64,000 nucleotides of DNA from Rhodomicrobium sp. Az07 (lineage in GTDB: Bacteria; Pseudomonadota; Alphaproteobacteria; Rhizobiales; Rhodomicrobiaceae), in contig NZ_JAHFZG010000005.1 in NCBI RefSeq assembly GCF_018619475.1, positions 62,001 to 126,000 of the forward strand, written 5' to 3'. Numbering within the stretch: the first letter of the stretch is position 1; every line of letters starts with the position of its first letter. The translations under genes and the position numbers were made by a program. Below, one piece after another: positions 8,644 to 17,573 of the stretch. The notes under the pieces were generated by a model. It was not told where the DNA came from. It saw nothing but the letters and a program-made list of their open reading frames with translations, and searched no databases.

Positions 8644-9177
8644 TTATCGCGGGGCGAGCACCATGATCATCTGACGGCCTTCGAGCCGCGGCTCCAGTTC
8701 GACCTTGGCTATGGCCGTCGTTTCCTCTTTAACCTGCTGCAGAAGTTGCATTCCGATGTCCTGGTGCGCCATCTCGCGGCCTCGGAAACGAAGCGTCACT
8801 TTGACCTTGTCGCCTTCCTCGAAGAACTTCTTGATCGACCTCATCTTCACGTTGTAGTCGTTCGTGTCGATGTTCGGGCGAAGCTTTATTTCCTTGACCT
8901 CGACAGTTTTCTGCTTCTTGCGCGCCTCGGCGGCTTTCTTCTGCGCCTGAAACTTGTACTTGCCGAAATCCATGATCTTGGTGACGGGGATTTCCCCGTT
9001 CACTGCGATCTCGACGAGATCGAGACCGGCTTCCTGTGCTTTCGCAAGCGCGTCGCGCTTCGAAATTGTTCCGTGATTCTCACCGGCTTCGTCGATCAAC
9101 TGGACGTCGCGAGCAATGATGCCTTCGTTAATGCGCGGCCCTTCTTTAACGGGGGCGCCTCTCATGGGACGGCGTAT
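8644..9177 (-). CDS. infC: Translation initiation factor IF-3, apparent AUA start
   Basis: IF-3 binds the 30S subunit, checks start-codon and initiator-tRNA pairing and prevents early 50S joining. The N-terminal domain ([20 protein letters not shown]) and C-terminal domain ([19 protein letters not shown], then [13 protein letters not shown]) are intact; 177 residues is normal. The first ATG (9165) has no ribosome binding site at proper distance, whereas an in-frame ATA at 9177 follows AGGAG by six bases and gives the family N-terminus (M)[10 protein letters not shown]-3 discriminates against non-standard start codons and infC genes are known to exploit this for autoregulation, so the ATA start is preferred. 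No rpmI-rplT follows; the next gene downstream is hpf. Confidence 0.93.
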   Translation of the reverse strand: MRRPMRGAPVKEGPRINEGIIARDVQLIDEAGENHGTISKRDALAKAQEAGLDLVEIAVNGEIPVTKIMDFGKYKFQAQKKAAEARKKQKTVEVKEIKLRPNIDTNDYNVKMRSIKKFFEEGDKVKVTLRFRGREMAHQDIGMQLLQQVKEETTAIAKVELEPRLEGRQMIMVLAPR

Positions 9178-9335
9178 CGGACTCTCCTGTCGTTGTTTAT
9201 GAAAGCGGCAATTCGGCCGTGCCCGAACCGAGCACGCGCCTATAAAATGAGGATAAAAAACCCCCTACACAAGTCAAGCGCCATATTGATGCAGAAGTAT
9301 TTTGCGCGGCATTTTGCGACCGTTCAAGGGCGGTT

Positions 9336-10586
9336 TCAACGTGAACCGGCATTCGCAAAATTCACCGCAAGTTGCGTTCCAATGAGGCGATCGTAAACAG
9401 CAAGCGTCTGATGCTGAAGGGCCCGCTTCGAAAAAGACGAGCGTGCGCGGTCCATGGCGTGCTGGCGAAATGCGTCGAGCGTAGTGGCGTCGAGCGCAAG
9501 CGCTGTGGAAAGCGAATCGCACAAGGCTTGGGGATTGCCGGGTTCGAAAAGCCACGGTCTTTGACCGGCTGCCGGCACCGTCTCGGAGATCGCGCCCGCC
9601 CCCGCGCTGGCGAGAATGCCGGGTTCCGGCGCGATCGTCTCCGGAAGCGCGCCGATGTTCGACGCGATGACGGGGCAGCCCATCGCCTGCGATTCGATCG
9701 AAACGCGCCCGAATGCCTCCGCCTCGATCGACGGAACGACCGTCAGCCATGATGCCTTGAAAGCCGCGGGCATGTCGTCGCAATGTCCGGCGATGATCAC
9801 GCGGTCCGCGAGGCCGTGCGCCTCGACGAGCGCCGCGAGTTCCGCGCGGTATGGGGTGCGGCCCTGATCGTCGCCGACGAGCACGAAAACGAGGTCTCCA
9901 TCCCGGGCGCCGAGCAGTGCGGCGGCCTCGACGAGAATGCGCTGCCCCTTCCACCGGGTCAGGCGCGCGGGCATCAGCACGATTCGTTTGCCCGCCGGCA
10001 CGCCCCAGGCATCGCGAAGCGCGCGGACGCGCTCGGCCGATACCCTGGCCGGGTCGAACCGCTCCAGATCGAGGCCGCGATAGATCACGCCGACACGGTT
10101 CGTGGCCTTCGGATGGCGCTCGCGCACGATACGCGCGGTGTACTCGGAATTGCAGATCACGGCGTCGCCCCGCCCCATGACGCCATTATAGAACGCCTTG
10201 ACGCGCCCTTTCTGATTATAGATGCCGTGATAGGTGGTGACGAAGGTGCGCTTCGCCCGCCGCGCCGCGATCCACGCGCTCCACGCGGGCGCGCGGCTGC
10301 GGGCATGGACGAGGCTGACACCCCGCTCGCGGATGATCCTTGCGATTCGTATTGAGTTGGCGAGGATGACGGCCGGGTTTTTCGTTGCGGCGGACATGCG
10401 GATGAGTTCCCCGCCGACGGCCGCAAGCTCGTCTTCGAGACGCCCGCCTTCGGATATCACGAGCGCCTTGCCGCCGCCAAGCGTCACAGCTTCCGCAATC
10501 TCTATGGCGGTACGCTCCGCGCCGCCCGTCGAAAGCTCGGGGACAACCTGGAGAATGACTGGCCAAGGGCTTCGTTTGAGCATCAT
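9336..10586 (-). CDS. Family 4 glycosyltransferase
   Basis: This GT-B-fold protein (about 416 residues) begins with ILQVVPELSTGGAERTAIEIA, the typical acceptor-domain start with a glycine-rich loop, and in the second domain has LMPARLTRWKGQRILVEAA followed by the retaining-GT4 Glu motif in PSIEAEAFGRVSIESQAMG. It probably transfers a sugar from a nucleotide donor to a lipid-linked or core oligosaccharide (LPS or exopolysaccharide); the acceptor cannot be told. ATG at 10586 is chosen because a G-rich ribosome binding site (GGGGGCG) directly precedes it. It stands alone, divergent from the hydrolase gene at 10678, with about 90 bp of shared promoter region. Confidence 0.85.
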   Translation of the reverse strand: MMLKRSPWPVILQVVPELSTGGAERTAIEIAEAVTLGGGKALVISEGGRLEDELAAVGGELIRMSAATKNPAVILANSIRIARIIRERGVSLVHARSRAPAWSAWIAARRAKRTFVTTYHGIYNQKGRVKAFYNGVMGRGDAVICNSEYTARIVRERHPKATNRVGVIYRGLDLERFDPARVSAERVRALRDAWGVPAGKRIVLMPARLTRWKGQRILVEAAALLGARDGDLVFVLVGDDQGRTPYRAELAALVEAHGLADRVIIAGHCDDMPAAFKASWLTVVPSIEAEAFGRVSIESQAMGCPVIASNIGALPETIAPEPGILASAGAGAISETVPAAGQRPWLFEPGNPQALCDSLSTALALDATTLDAFRQHAMDRARSSFSKRALQHQTLAVYDRLIGTQLAVNFANAGSR

Positions 10587-10677
10587 CGCCCCCAAATTTC
10601 ACATTATGTGGCGAAGGTCGCGGACGAAGGGCGAACGGACCTCACTGTTTTGCTCGGTCTCATGGGAGAAGCATAAG

Positions 10678-11454
10678 ATGAACAGCCAAAAACTGCAATT
10701 GCTCCCCGTTGCGACAGCGGACGGCATTATAAGCTCTATCGCGTGGCGATTTCGGAAAGCTGAAGAAAATAGGACGACATTTGTCTGGTTCTCCGGATTC
10801 CGGTCGCAGATGGATGGCGAGAAGGCGACAGCGCTCGACGCTTGGGCCGCCGCAAACGGCGTCGGCTGTCTGCGTTTCGATTATTCCGGTCATGGGCAGT
10901 CGGACGGCGCGTTCGAAGACGGCACGATCAGCCGCTGGCTCGACGAGGCCGATGCAATCCTTGGCGCGGCTGCGATTGCCGGACCCGCCGTTTTCGTCGG
11001 CTCAAGCATGGGCGGCTGGATTTCGCTGCTGCTCGCGCGGCGCCTCGCTGAGACCGGTCGCGCCACGCCCGCCGCGCTCGTGCTGATCGCGCCCGCCTGG
11101 AACATGACGCGGCTCATGCTGGACCGCTTCCCGGCGGAAGCCAAGGCCGCGCTCGAACGCGACGGCGTTTTCCTGCGCCCCTCCACCTACGGAGCCGAGC
11201 CCTATTCGATCACGAAGACGCTGGTCGACGATGGCGAGCGCCATCTTTTCGGCGAAACCGTTAGCGTGGCCGCACCCGTGCGCATCGTCCACGGCCAGCG
11301 GGATGCGGACATACCGTGGCGGCACTCGCTGACGCTGATCGAGCGCATTTCCGCGTCAGACGTGCGGTTGACCCTCGTAAAGGACGCCGAACACCGCCTT
11401 TCGCGCCCGCAGGATCTCGCGCTCCTGTTCGCGACGCTCGCGGAATTCATCTGA
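10678..11454 (+). CDS. Alpha/beta hydrolase (serine esterase/thioesterase-like)
   Basis: The protein (258 residues) has WFSGFRSQMDG near the N-terminus, the segment CLRFDYSGHGQSDG, the nucleophile elbow GSSMGGW, an acid in IVHGQRDADIPW and a terminal His in KDAEHRLSRP. This arrangement matches small esterases related to the ABHD10 group and bacterial acyl-hydrolases. The physiological substrate is unknown. ATG at 10678 follows GGGAGAAG by five bases; longer forms reaching back over the glycosyltransferase promoter lack support. It ends only ten bases from the convergent SDR gene. Confidence 0.85.
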   Translation: MNSQKLQLLPVATADGIISSIAWRFRKAEENRTTFVWFSGFRSQMDGEKATALDAWAAANGVGCLRFDYSGHGQSDGAFEDGTISRWLDEADAILGAAAIAGPAVFVGSSMGGWISLLLARRLAETGRATPAALVLIAPAWNMTRLMLDRFPAEAKAALERDGVFLRPSTYGAEPYSITKTLVDDGERHLFGETVSVAAPVRIVHGQRDADIPWRHSLTLIERISASDVRLTLVKDAEHRLSRPQDLALLFATLAEFI

Positions 11455-11464
11455 GAGGGAGCCG

Positions 11465-12325
11465 TCATTCCCATGCGAGTGCGCGCAGCCCCTCGCGATA
11501 CGTCGGATAGCGCAACAGCACGCCAAGCTCGCGCTTGATCTTGGCATTATGCACGCGCTTGTTGCCTTCATAGAAGCTGCGCGCCATCGGCGATAGATCC
11601 GCCTCCTCGTAAGGAATGAGCGGTTGCTTCGGCACGTCGATCAGGTCCGCCGCATAGGCCAGCACATCGGGGTTCGGGGCCGGTTCGTCGTCGGTCACGT
11701 TGAAAATGTGGACGCCGCCAAGCCGGTCGCGCCTGATCGCGGCGATCACCGTCTGCGCGATGTCTTCGACATGGATGCGGTTGAAAACCTGCCCGGCCTT
11801 GTGTATCCAGCGCGCCTCGCCCGAGCGGATGCGGTCGATGGGGCTGCGGCCGGGGCCGTAAATTCCCGCCAGCCGGAAGATGTCGAGCGCGATGCCTTTT
11901 TCTTTCGCGAGCGCGGTCCATTCGATTTCGGCCTCTGCGCGCGCCGAACGCCTGCCGCCGGACGCGGCTACGGGCGTCTCCTCGTCCACCCACCTTCCGC
12001 CATGATCGCCATAAACGCCGATTGTCGAGAGATAGCCGACCCAGTGAAGGTCTGGCGCCTCCAGCAGCGCATCGCGATAAGCGAGAAGGGCCGGATCGCC
12101 CGCCGCTTCCGGCGGCACCGAAACAAGACAGTGGGACGCGGTCTGAAGCCCGGCCGCGACGGCATCGGCGTCGCTGAACAGGATCGGCGTGACCCCCGGT
12201 CGTGCTACTTTTTCCAGCTTTTCGAGCGAGCGAACCGTGCCCGTCACCGGCCATCCGCCGTCGGCGAGATGGTCGGCGGTTGCAAGCGCGGAATATCCTA
12301 GTCCGAAAACGAAAAGGCTGCTCAT
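11465..12325 (-). CDS. NAD(P)-dependent epimerase/SDR-like oxidoreductase
   Basis: The N-terminus has a Rossmann motif FVFGLGYSALA rather than the usual GxxGxxG, typical of the atypical YeeZ-like SDR group, and later contains LSTIGVYGDHGG, LAGIYGPGRSP and FNRIHVEDIAQ, conserved in extended SDR epimerases. The 286-residue size agrees. No catalytic Tyr-X3-Lys is apparent, as in several atypical members, so the reaction is uncertain. ATG at 12325 overlaps the queG stop (12324-12322) in an ATGA arrangement, placing it at the end of the NDUFA9-GST-queG-SDR operon. Confidence 0.85.
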   Translation of the reverse strand: MSSLFVFGLGYSALATADHLADGGWPVTGTVRSLEKLEKVARPGVTPILFSDADAVAAGLQTASHCLVSVPPEAAGDPALLAYRDALLEAPDLHWVGYLSTIGVYGDHGGRWVDEETPVAASGGRRSARAEAEIEWTALAKEKGIALDIFRLAGIYGPGRSPIDRIRSGEARWIHKAGQVFNRIHVEDIAQTVIAAIRRDRLGGVHIFNVTDDEPAPNPDVLAYAADLIDVPKQPLIPYEEADLSPMARSFYEGNKRVHNAKIKRELGVLLRYPTYREGLRALAWE

Positions 12326-13479
12326 GGTATCCGCTCCCATTCCTCGCGCGCGATGATGTCTTTTTCTTCTGAACTATATCTTTCTTTCAGTTTCGATTTA
12401 AGCTCAAGCCCGCCTAATTGCGTCACGGCCCAGACGGCCATGCTACGCACGAGCGGCGAGTCGTCGCAGATGAGCCGCAGCGCGTCGTCAAGCAGTGCGG
12501 CGTCGCCGGAATTGCCCGTCGCGATGAGCGCGTTCCTCACGAATCGGTCGCGCTTGATGCGCTTGATCGGCGAGCCCGCGAAGCGCGCGCGGAAGGCCGC
12601 ATCGTCGAGGCGCAGAAGCTCGTGAAGCGGCGGATTGTCAGCCGCGTCGCGTGCGTGGAAGCGCAACTCGCTCGCGGCTTGCGCGAACTTGTTCCACGGG
12701 CACGCCGCAAGGCAATCGTCGCAGCCATAGATGCGGTTGCCGATGGCCTCGCGAAATTCCGGCGCGATCTGGCCCTTGTGCTCGATGGTGAGATAGGAAA
12801 TGCAGCGGCGCGCGTCGATGCGGTGCGGCTCGGGAAAGGCGCGCGTCGGGCAGGCGTCGAGGCACGCGCGGCAGGTGCCGCAGCGGTCGCGCTCGGGTGC
12901 GTCGGGCGCAAGCCTGGCGGTCGTGAAGATCGCGCCGAGGAAGAACCAGGAGCCGAGATCGCGCGAGACGAGATTCGTATGCTTGCCTTGCCAGCCGAGA
13001 CCCGCCGCCTGCGCAAGCGGCTTCTCCATCACGGGTGCGGTATCGACGAATACCTTCACGTCCGCGCCCGCCATGGCCGCGAAATCGCGCGCGACCGCCT
13101 TGAGCTTCGCCTTGATGACGTCGTGATAATCCGCGCCCTTTGCATAGACCGAGACGGCGCCACGCGAAGCATCATCGCGCGCAGTGCGCGGATCGGCGTC
13201 CGGGCCATAACTCAGTGTCACGAGAATCACGGAGCGCACCTCGGGCCACAGCACGCGCGGATCGGCGCGCTTGTCCGCGTTCGCTTCGAGCCAGCCCATA
13301 TCGCCGTGAAAATCCGCCGCGAGGAAGCCCATAAGCCCCTCGCCTGCCCGGCCAATAGAGGAAGGGTCCGCGATGCCGACCGTGTCGAACCCCTCCGCCA
13401 ACGCGCGCGCCTTTACGACGCCGGAGAGATTGTCTCCGGCCACCACCGTTCTCGCGGGTTCAGAAGTCGAGATCCGCAT
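12322..13479 (-). CDS. queG: Epoxyqueuosine reductase
   Basis: QueG catalyses the last step of queuosine synthesis, reducing epoxyqueuosine in tRNA with cobalamin and two [4Fe-4S] clusters. The sequence shows the catalytic Asp in VDTAPVMEKPLA (Asp146), the first ferredoxin-like cluster motif at C200, C203, C206 and C210, and the second set at C226, C253, C256 and C260 (GCDDCLAACPW). A C-terminal HEAT-like region follows (ALIATGNSGDAALLDDALR). Length is 385 residues. The 5' end overlaps the upstream GST stop by 20 bases and the 3' end overlaps the SDR start, so all are cotranscribed. Confidence 0.95.
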   Translation of the reverse strand: MRISTSEPARTVVAGDNLSGVVKARALAEGFDTVGIADPSSIGRAGEGLMGFLAADFHGDMGWLEANADKRADPRVLWPEVRSVILVTLSYGPDADPRTARDDASRGAVSVYAKGADYHDVIKAKLKAVARDFAAMAGADVKVFVDTAPVMEKPLAQAAGLGWQGKHTNLVSRDLGSWFFLGAIFTTARLAPDAPERDRCGTCRACLDACPTRAFPEPHRIDARRCISYLTIEHKGQIAPEFREAIGNRIYGCDDCLAACPWNKFAQAASELRFHARDAADNPPLHELLRLDDAAFRARFAGSPIKRIKRDRFVRNALIATGNSGDAALLDDALRLICDDSPLVRSMAVWAVTQLGGLELKSKLKERYSSEEKDIIAREEWERIP

Positions 13480-14152
13480 AAGTCTCCGGAGGGCTGAAGC
13501 CCGGTATGCGATCGGCGAGGATGGATCGGAACGACGGCCGCGATTTCAGGCGCTGATACCACGCCTTCGCCTCCGGAAACTCCGTCCAGGGGATCTCGGA
13601 CAGATAGTCCATCACCGAAAGCTGCGCCGCCGCCGCGATATCGGCGAAGCTGACATGATCGCCGCCGAGCCATTTCCGCTGATCGCTCAAAAAGCTGACA
13701 TAGGAGAGATGATAGCGCAAATTGGAGCGGCAAGCGCGGATGGCCGAAAGATCCGGCGCGAGGCGCCCCCGCGCCATCGGCTTGTAGAGCTTCTCGTCGA
13801 GCAGACTCTGGCTCACCTCGGCGTCGAATTTCGTGAGGAACCAGTCGGCCACGCGCCGCGCCTCTGCGCGCTCCGTCGGCAGTCCCGGCCAGATCTGCGC
13901 CCGCGCCGCCGCACCGCTTTCGCGCGGGGGCGTCTCCGCAAGATACTCTACCACCGGATACACACCGCAAATTGCCCGCGCATCGAGCATCAGAACGGGT
14001 AGCGTGCCCGCCGGATTGATGTTGAGGAAGTCCCGCGCGACCGCCCACGGTTTTATTTCCGAAAGATCGGCCTCGATGCCGCACTCGAACAGCGCCACCC
14101 TTATCGCGCGGGAAGCCGGGCAAAGCGGAAAATGCAGCAGCGTCGTCGGCAT
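13460..14152 (-). CDS. Glutathione S-transferase family protein
   Basis: The 230-residue product has an N-terminal thioredoxin-like domain, LLHFPLCPASRAIRVALFE, with the NPAGTLPVL cis-Pro loop and a C-terminal helical domain containing FADIAAAAQLSVMDYL. These are standard for cytosolic GSTs; a CP pair (CPAS) replaces the catalytic Ser or Tyr, as in some beta/omega-like forms. Substrate unknown. It lies 14 bp after the NDUFA9-like gene and overlaps queG by 20 bases, so it belongs to this operon. Confidence 0.9.
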   Translation of the reverse strand: MPTTLLHFPLCPASRAIRVALFECGIEADLSEIKPWAVARDFLNINPAGTLPVLMLDARAICGVYPVVEYLAETPPRESGAAARAQIWPGLPTERAEARRVADWFLTKFDAEVSQSLLDEKLYKPMARGRLAPDLSAIRACRSNLRYHLSYVSFLSDQRKWLGGDHVSFADIAAAAQLSVMDYLSEIPWTEFPEAKAWYQRLKSRPSFRSILADRIPGFSPPETYADLDF

Positions 14153-14166
14153 GGGCGGCGGCGGAG

Positions 14167-15150
14167 CTAAAACGCGGCGGCGCGGCCGGTGGAGAACTCG
14201 CCCCTCGGCCGGTAGCGGTGAAGATAAGGCGGCACGATCACCTCGATGCTTTTCGGCTCGGTGACGCCGAGACCTTCGAGCGTGCGCTGGTCGCGGATCG
14301 CCTCGGCTCCGACCACATTATCCTTTTGCAGCAGCCGCACCTGATCCAGCGTGATCGGCGCGCCCGGAAGCGCCTGAACGAAGAAGGCCTGAATCTTCGC
14401 CGCCCAGAACGGCACCGGCAGAAGCACGCGGGGACGCTGCGTCCACTCACAGACCTTCTGAAGAATTTCGCGGAAAGTGTAGATCCGCGGCCCGCCAAGC
14501 TCGTAAATGGCGCCTTCGGTCGCACGCCCCTCGACGGCCGCCGTCACCGCGCGGGCGACATCGCCGACATAGACCGGCTGGAAGCGCGTGTTGCCGCCGA
14601 TAAGGGGCAGCACAGGCGACAGGGCCGCGAGTCTGGCAAAGCGATTGAAGAACTGGTCTTCCGGCCCGAACACAAGCGACGGACGCAGGATCACGGTTTG
14701 CGGGAACGCGGCAAGCGCGCGCGCCTCGCCCTCCCCTTTCGTGCGGGCATAAGCCGAACGCGAGAGCCGATCCGCTCCGATAGCCGAGACCTGGACGAAG
14801 CGCTTTGCGCCCTCCGCGCGCGCCGCCTTCGCGATAAGTTCGGGCGCATCCGCGTGCACCGCCTTGAAGCGCTGGCGGCCGGACGGCGCGAGGATGCCGA
14901 CAAGGTTGACGACCGCGTCGGCGCCTCTCACGGCCTCGGCGACGGACGTCTCGTCGCGGACGTTGGCGCTGACAAGCGCGATCTGGCCGACCGATCCGAG
15001 CGGCTGGAGATACGGCGCGAGTTCCGGGCGTCGCACCGCAACCTTGATGCGGAACCCCGCCTTCGCCAACGCCTGCACCACATATCGGCCGAGAAAGCCG
15101 GAGCCGCCGAAAACGGTGACCACGGTCGAATTTCCATTTGCAAGTGCCAT
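14167..15150 (-). CDS. Complex I NDUFA9-like NAD(P)H-binding protein
   Basis: The gene starts at ATG 15150; upstream in-frame codons would run antisense through the tRNA gene and are excluded. The Rossmann motif VTVFGGSGFLGRYVVQAL opens the protein, followed by NLVGILAPSG, FVQVSAIGAD and LVFGPEDQFFNRFA, all characteristic of the atypical SDR group related to the NDUFA9 accessory subunit of respiratory complex I. In bacteria these proteins are often annotated as NDUFA9-like, but a true complex I role is unproven. 327 residues is normal. It is the first gene of the operon with GST, queG and SDR; the promoter probably lies at 15151-15300 facing away from tRNA-Leu. Confidence 0.88.
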   Translation of the reverse strand: MALANGNSTVVTVFGGSGFLGRYVVQALAKAGFRIKVAVRRPELAPYLQPLGSVGQIALVSANVRDETSVAEAVRGADAVVNLVGILAPSGRQRFKAVHADAPELIAKAARAEGAKRFVQVSAIGADRLSRSAYARTKGEGEARALAAFPQTVILRPSLVFGPEDQFFNRFARLAALSPVLPLIGGNTRFQPVYVGDVARAVTAAVEGRATEGAIYELGGPRIYTFREILQKVCEWTQRPRVLLPVPFWAAKIQAFFVQALPGAPITLDQVRLLQKDNVVGAEAIRDQRTLEGLGVTEPKSIEVIVPPYLHRYRPRGEFSTGRAAAF

Positions 15151-15304
15151 GCGAAACCCTGTGGAGATCGAAGCGCGCGTAAGGGGAAGGGAATTTACTA
15201 TAACGCATAACGCGCCTTCTCCCGAATGAAAAGCTGCGATGGTCAACAGAGCGTTCGGACGCGATTGACAAAGCGGACAACGCCCTCTACGTACTACCCC
15301 CACA

Positions 15305-15374
<70 letters not shown>

Positions 15375-15389
<15 letters not shown>

Positions 15390-15408
15390 CTTTGTTCGTA
15401 AGTCATTG
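15375..15408 (+). repeat. attL-like repeat: tRNA-Leu 3' end plus flank
   Basis: This 34-base segment (CTCTTCTGGGCACCACTT... ...TAAGTCATTG) starts inside the tRNA T arm, includes the CCA end and runs 19 bases past it. It matches 27262-27295 at 29 of 34 positions. Its first part (15376-15389) is also exact at 27163-27176. This is what a tRNA-targeting integrase leaves. Confidence 0.6.
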
Positions 15409-15543
15409 ATTTTTCCCAGATTCTTTATGGTGAGACAGCGGGTGAGACACATTTTCTAACTTCTCTGCCATTGATTTCATCTTCTCCGCGGCGCTTCGGG
15501 CCATTCTCTTTTGCTCGGCCATCCGCGTATAGACGCGCGCCAT
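15403..15543 (-). pseudogene. C-terminal remnant of a tyrosine integrase
   Basis: On the minus strand the last 46 residues before the stop at 15403 read ARVYTRMAEQKRMARSAAEK and onward, which matches the end of phage-type tyrosine recombinases: the nucleophilic Tyr (YTR, codon near 15530) and the basic helix after it. Everything upstream of about 15545 is replaced by terminase sequence on the opposite strand, so the catalytic core is lost. The fragment ends 14 bases from the tRNA-Leu 3' end, the normal place for an integrase that uses that site. Confidence 0.55.
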
Positions 15544-15545
15544 CG

Positions 15546-16425
15546 CAGGGGACCTGGGTGAACCTGAAGCTTGGCGAACCCTTCGAAGACCGCGAGACAA
15601 CGCCGCTCATGCCGGAAACATTGCAGGCTCGCGCCGAGGATTGGGGCGAGCTGCTACCCGATGGCGCGGCCATCATCACGGCGGGCGTGGACGTGCAGGA
15701 CACGTGGCTTGCGGTCGAGATCGTCGCCTGGGGCGCTGGTGAAGAAAGCTGGTCGCTCGCCTATGAGACGATCCACGGCGACACGTCCCGCGCCGAGCCA
15801 TGGGAAGCCCTCGAGGCGATCCTGTCGCGGCGCTGGCGGCATTGCCGCGCGGTTTCCGATCTGCCGATTGCCGCAACCGCCATCGATTCGGGCGGCCATC
15901 GCACCGACTGGGTGATGAACTTTTCCGCGCAACGCCTCAATCGGCGCGTCTGGGCCATCAAAGGGCGCGGCGGCGATGGCGTCAGGCCATGGCCAAAACG
16001 CCCGCCGAAGGCAAAACGCGCCTCGATCGCGCCCGTTCACATCGTCGGCGTGAACGCAGTCAAGGCGACGCTCTACTCGCGCCTTCGGATGACGGAGACT
16101 GCCGGGCCGGGCGTGTGCCACTTCCCCGAGGCGCGGGACGCGCTGTGGTATCAGGAACTCGTCGCCGAGCGAGCCGTGAGGAAGTGGGTTGGCGGCGCTC
16201 CCCCGCATCGAATGGACCAAGGGTGCGCATACGCGCAATGAAGGCCTGGATTGCCGCGTCTACGCTACGGCGGCGCTGCACGGCCTCTATGCGGCAGGCT
16301 TCGATCTGAACGAGGCGGCGAGGCGCATGGCGGACGCGCCGATCCGAAAGGCCGCGCCAGAGGAACAGCGCACGGCCGTGCTCACCGCGCCGAAGACGAT
16401 CCGCTCGAAGTGGATGAACGCATAA
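15546..16425 (+). pseudogene. Phage terminase large subunit (GpA-like), truncated and frameshifted
   Basis: The first part, from WVNLKLGEPFEDRE to about 16185, resembles the nuclease half of lambda GpA-type terminases: GVDVQDTWLAVEIVAWG carries an expected acidic site, followed by ATAIDSGGHRTD. After about 16185-16210 the reading frame changes and the C-terminal portion continues in another frame as RIEWTKGAHTRNEGLDCRVY and AALHGLYAAG, a classic terminase ending. The ATPase half is missing because the 5' end is fused to the integrase tail. The protein would package phage DNA; here it is dead. The gene shows the island once held a tailed prophage. Confidence 0.75.
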
Positions 16426-16443
16426 AAAAAGCCCCGCCGGGCT
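16424..16443 (-). terminator. Rho-independent terminator on the minus strand
   Basis: Read on the minus strand, AGCCC and GGGCT pair across a four-base loop and are followed by seven T residues. It lies 87 bases beyond the PemK-like frame, so it could end that transcript. Confidence 0.65.
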
Positions 16444-16529
16444 GGAATCACCTTTGGCAGGGCCTGCCGCTTTCGCGGTCTTGAGGCTCAACGGTTTCCC
16501 GCGAGCAGACGCTGAAATATGTAGCGCTT

Positions 16530-16877
16530 TCATCGCGATTCTTCAAGCTCGATCCCGAGGCCCGCCAGAATGCCGGGTTTAACCGCCTCAAAAGTGGCCT
16601 GTGAAAGCCTCGGCGTCAGGTATTTGCGCTTGCCGTTGGCATCCCGCCCGGTCCTGAACAAATCCAGCCGCTCGAAGGCGACGGTCGCGATCATATCGCA
16701 CTTTGCCCAGCAAATGGGGAAGTCGAACGGCGCGGGCAACGGTTGCTCAAGCTCGATCTTCACGACATAAGCCACCTCGTGTGCGGGCTGCGTGGTAGAC
16801 AGCGGCACCACGGCGCAAAGTCCATCGCGGTAGGGAAGGCGCGGAGAAACGACGATTGCGGGCCGCCGCTTGATCAT
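16530..16877 (-). pseudogene. PemK/MazF-family toxin, N-terminus interrupted
   Basis: From ATG 16877 the frame encodes 115 residues, MIKRRPAIVVSPRLPYRDG, then AVVPLSTTQP and KCDMIATVAFERLDLF, which matches the core of PemK/MazF-like mRNA interferases. Family-like coding continues upstream of this ATG (DYSKGGFCAPE), but an in-frame TGA at 16923-16925 stops it, and codons beyond that (KRDVL) also look like the missing first strand. Thus about 25-30 N-terminal residues are lost unless translation restarts at 16877. No antitoxin gene was recognised next to it. It is probably an inactivated phage- or plasmid-borne addiction toxin. Confidence 0.6.
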
Positions 16878-16925
16878 CTCCGGTGCGCAAAATCCACCCT
16901 TGGAATAGTCGAAGCCCGAAGTTCA

Positions 16926-17264
16926 AAGCACATCCCTTTTCGAATTCGCGAAAGGGCGCGGCGGCGAATATCCGGCGGTGTTCGCGTCGCAAGACCCCAT
17001 GCACCACGCCATTCACGCGGCGTCGCTGGCGCATGTCCTCGGTATGGCGTGCCTCTACGCCCATGGGGACGAAACCAGCACCACGAAAGGCGACATCGAG
17101 GGCTTTCCTCTGCACGGCGGCCGTGATCCAAGCCCACGCGCTGGCGAAGGCCATCGCGAGCATCGAGGTGCCGCAATGGCCCGGCGGAAATTGAATGACC
17201 CGCAGTTTGCTGCGTTCCGCCTCGCACCTTTTCTGTAAAGCCTCCGTGGGCTATATTGCTGCCA
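16926..17264. other. Degenerate, unassigned stretch
   Basis: Open frames exist on both strands but none has a clear start, ribosome binding site or recognisable family. One plus-strand frame reads SLFEFAKGRGGEYPAVFASQ and HAIHAASLAHVLGM and then seems to continue in another frame as VIQAHALAKAIASIEV before a stop at 17195, which would fit a broken phage gene. I cannot assign it. Confidence 0.3.
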
Positions 17265-17573
17265 ATGAAGAAAGGTCTTGTCCTTCAAAGATTGCGCGAT
17301 CAGGAGGCCGAGCTGCGCGAGTTCGGCGTAAGAAGCCTGTCCGTGTTCGGATCGGTGGCGCGGGGCGATGAGAACGACGACTCCGACATCGACGTTGCCG
17401 TGACGTTCGACCCTGCGCGAACACCGCGTGGGCTGGCGTATTTCGGGCTTCTGGAGCGCTTGCAGGGGCGGCTTGCAGAGACATTGGGGCGCGATGTCGA
17501 TCTCGTGCCCGAACCGACCACGAGACCATCGCTGCAGAACGAGATCGACCGTGACCGCGTCGTCGCATTCTAA
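17265..17573 (+). CDS. MntA-type minimal nucleotidyltransferase antitoxin
   Basis: The 102-residue product contains the polymerase-beta-type nucleotidyltransferase signature FGSVARGDENDDSDIDVAV, with the GS and paired Asp residues that hold ATP and metal. Short MNT proteins of this kind (MntA) silence a partner HEPN ribonuclease toxin (HepT) by AMPylation. The gene starts with ATG at 17265 and overlaps the following HEPN gene (17551) by 23 bases, the typical coupled arrangement. Unlike its partner it is intact. It lies inside the tRNA-Leu island beside the CRISPR array. Confidence 0.82.
   Translation: MKKGLVLQRLRDQEAELREFGVRSLSVFGSVARGDENDDSDIDVAVTFDPARTPRGLAYFGLLERLQGRLAETLGRDVDLVPEPTTRPSLQNEIDRDRVVAF

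Noticed and set aside
12418-13497. 359-residue plus-strand frame opposite queG
   Set aside because: Shadow frame; the minus strand has all iron-sulfur motifs of QueG.
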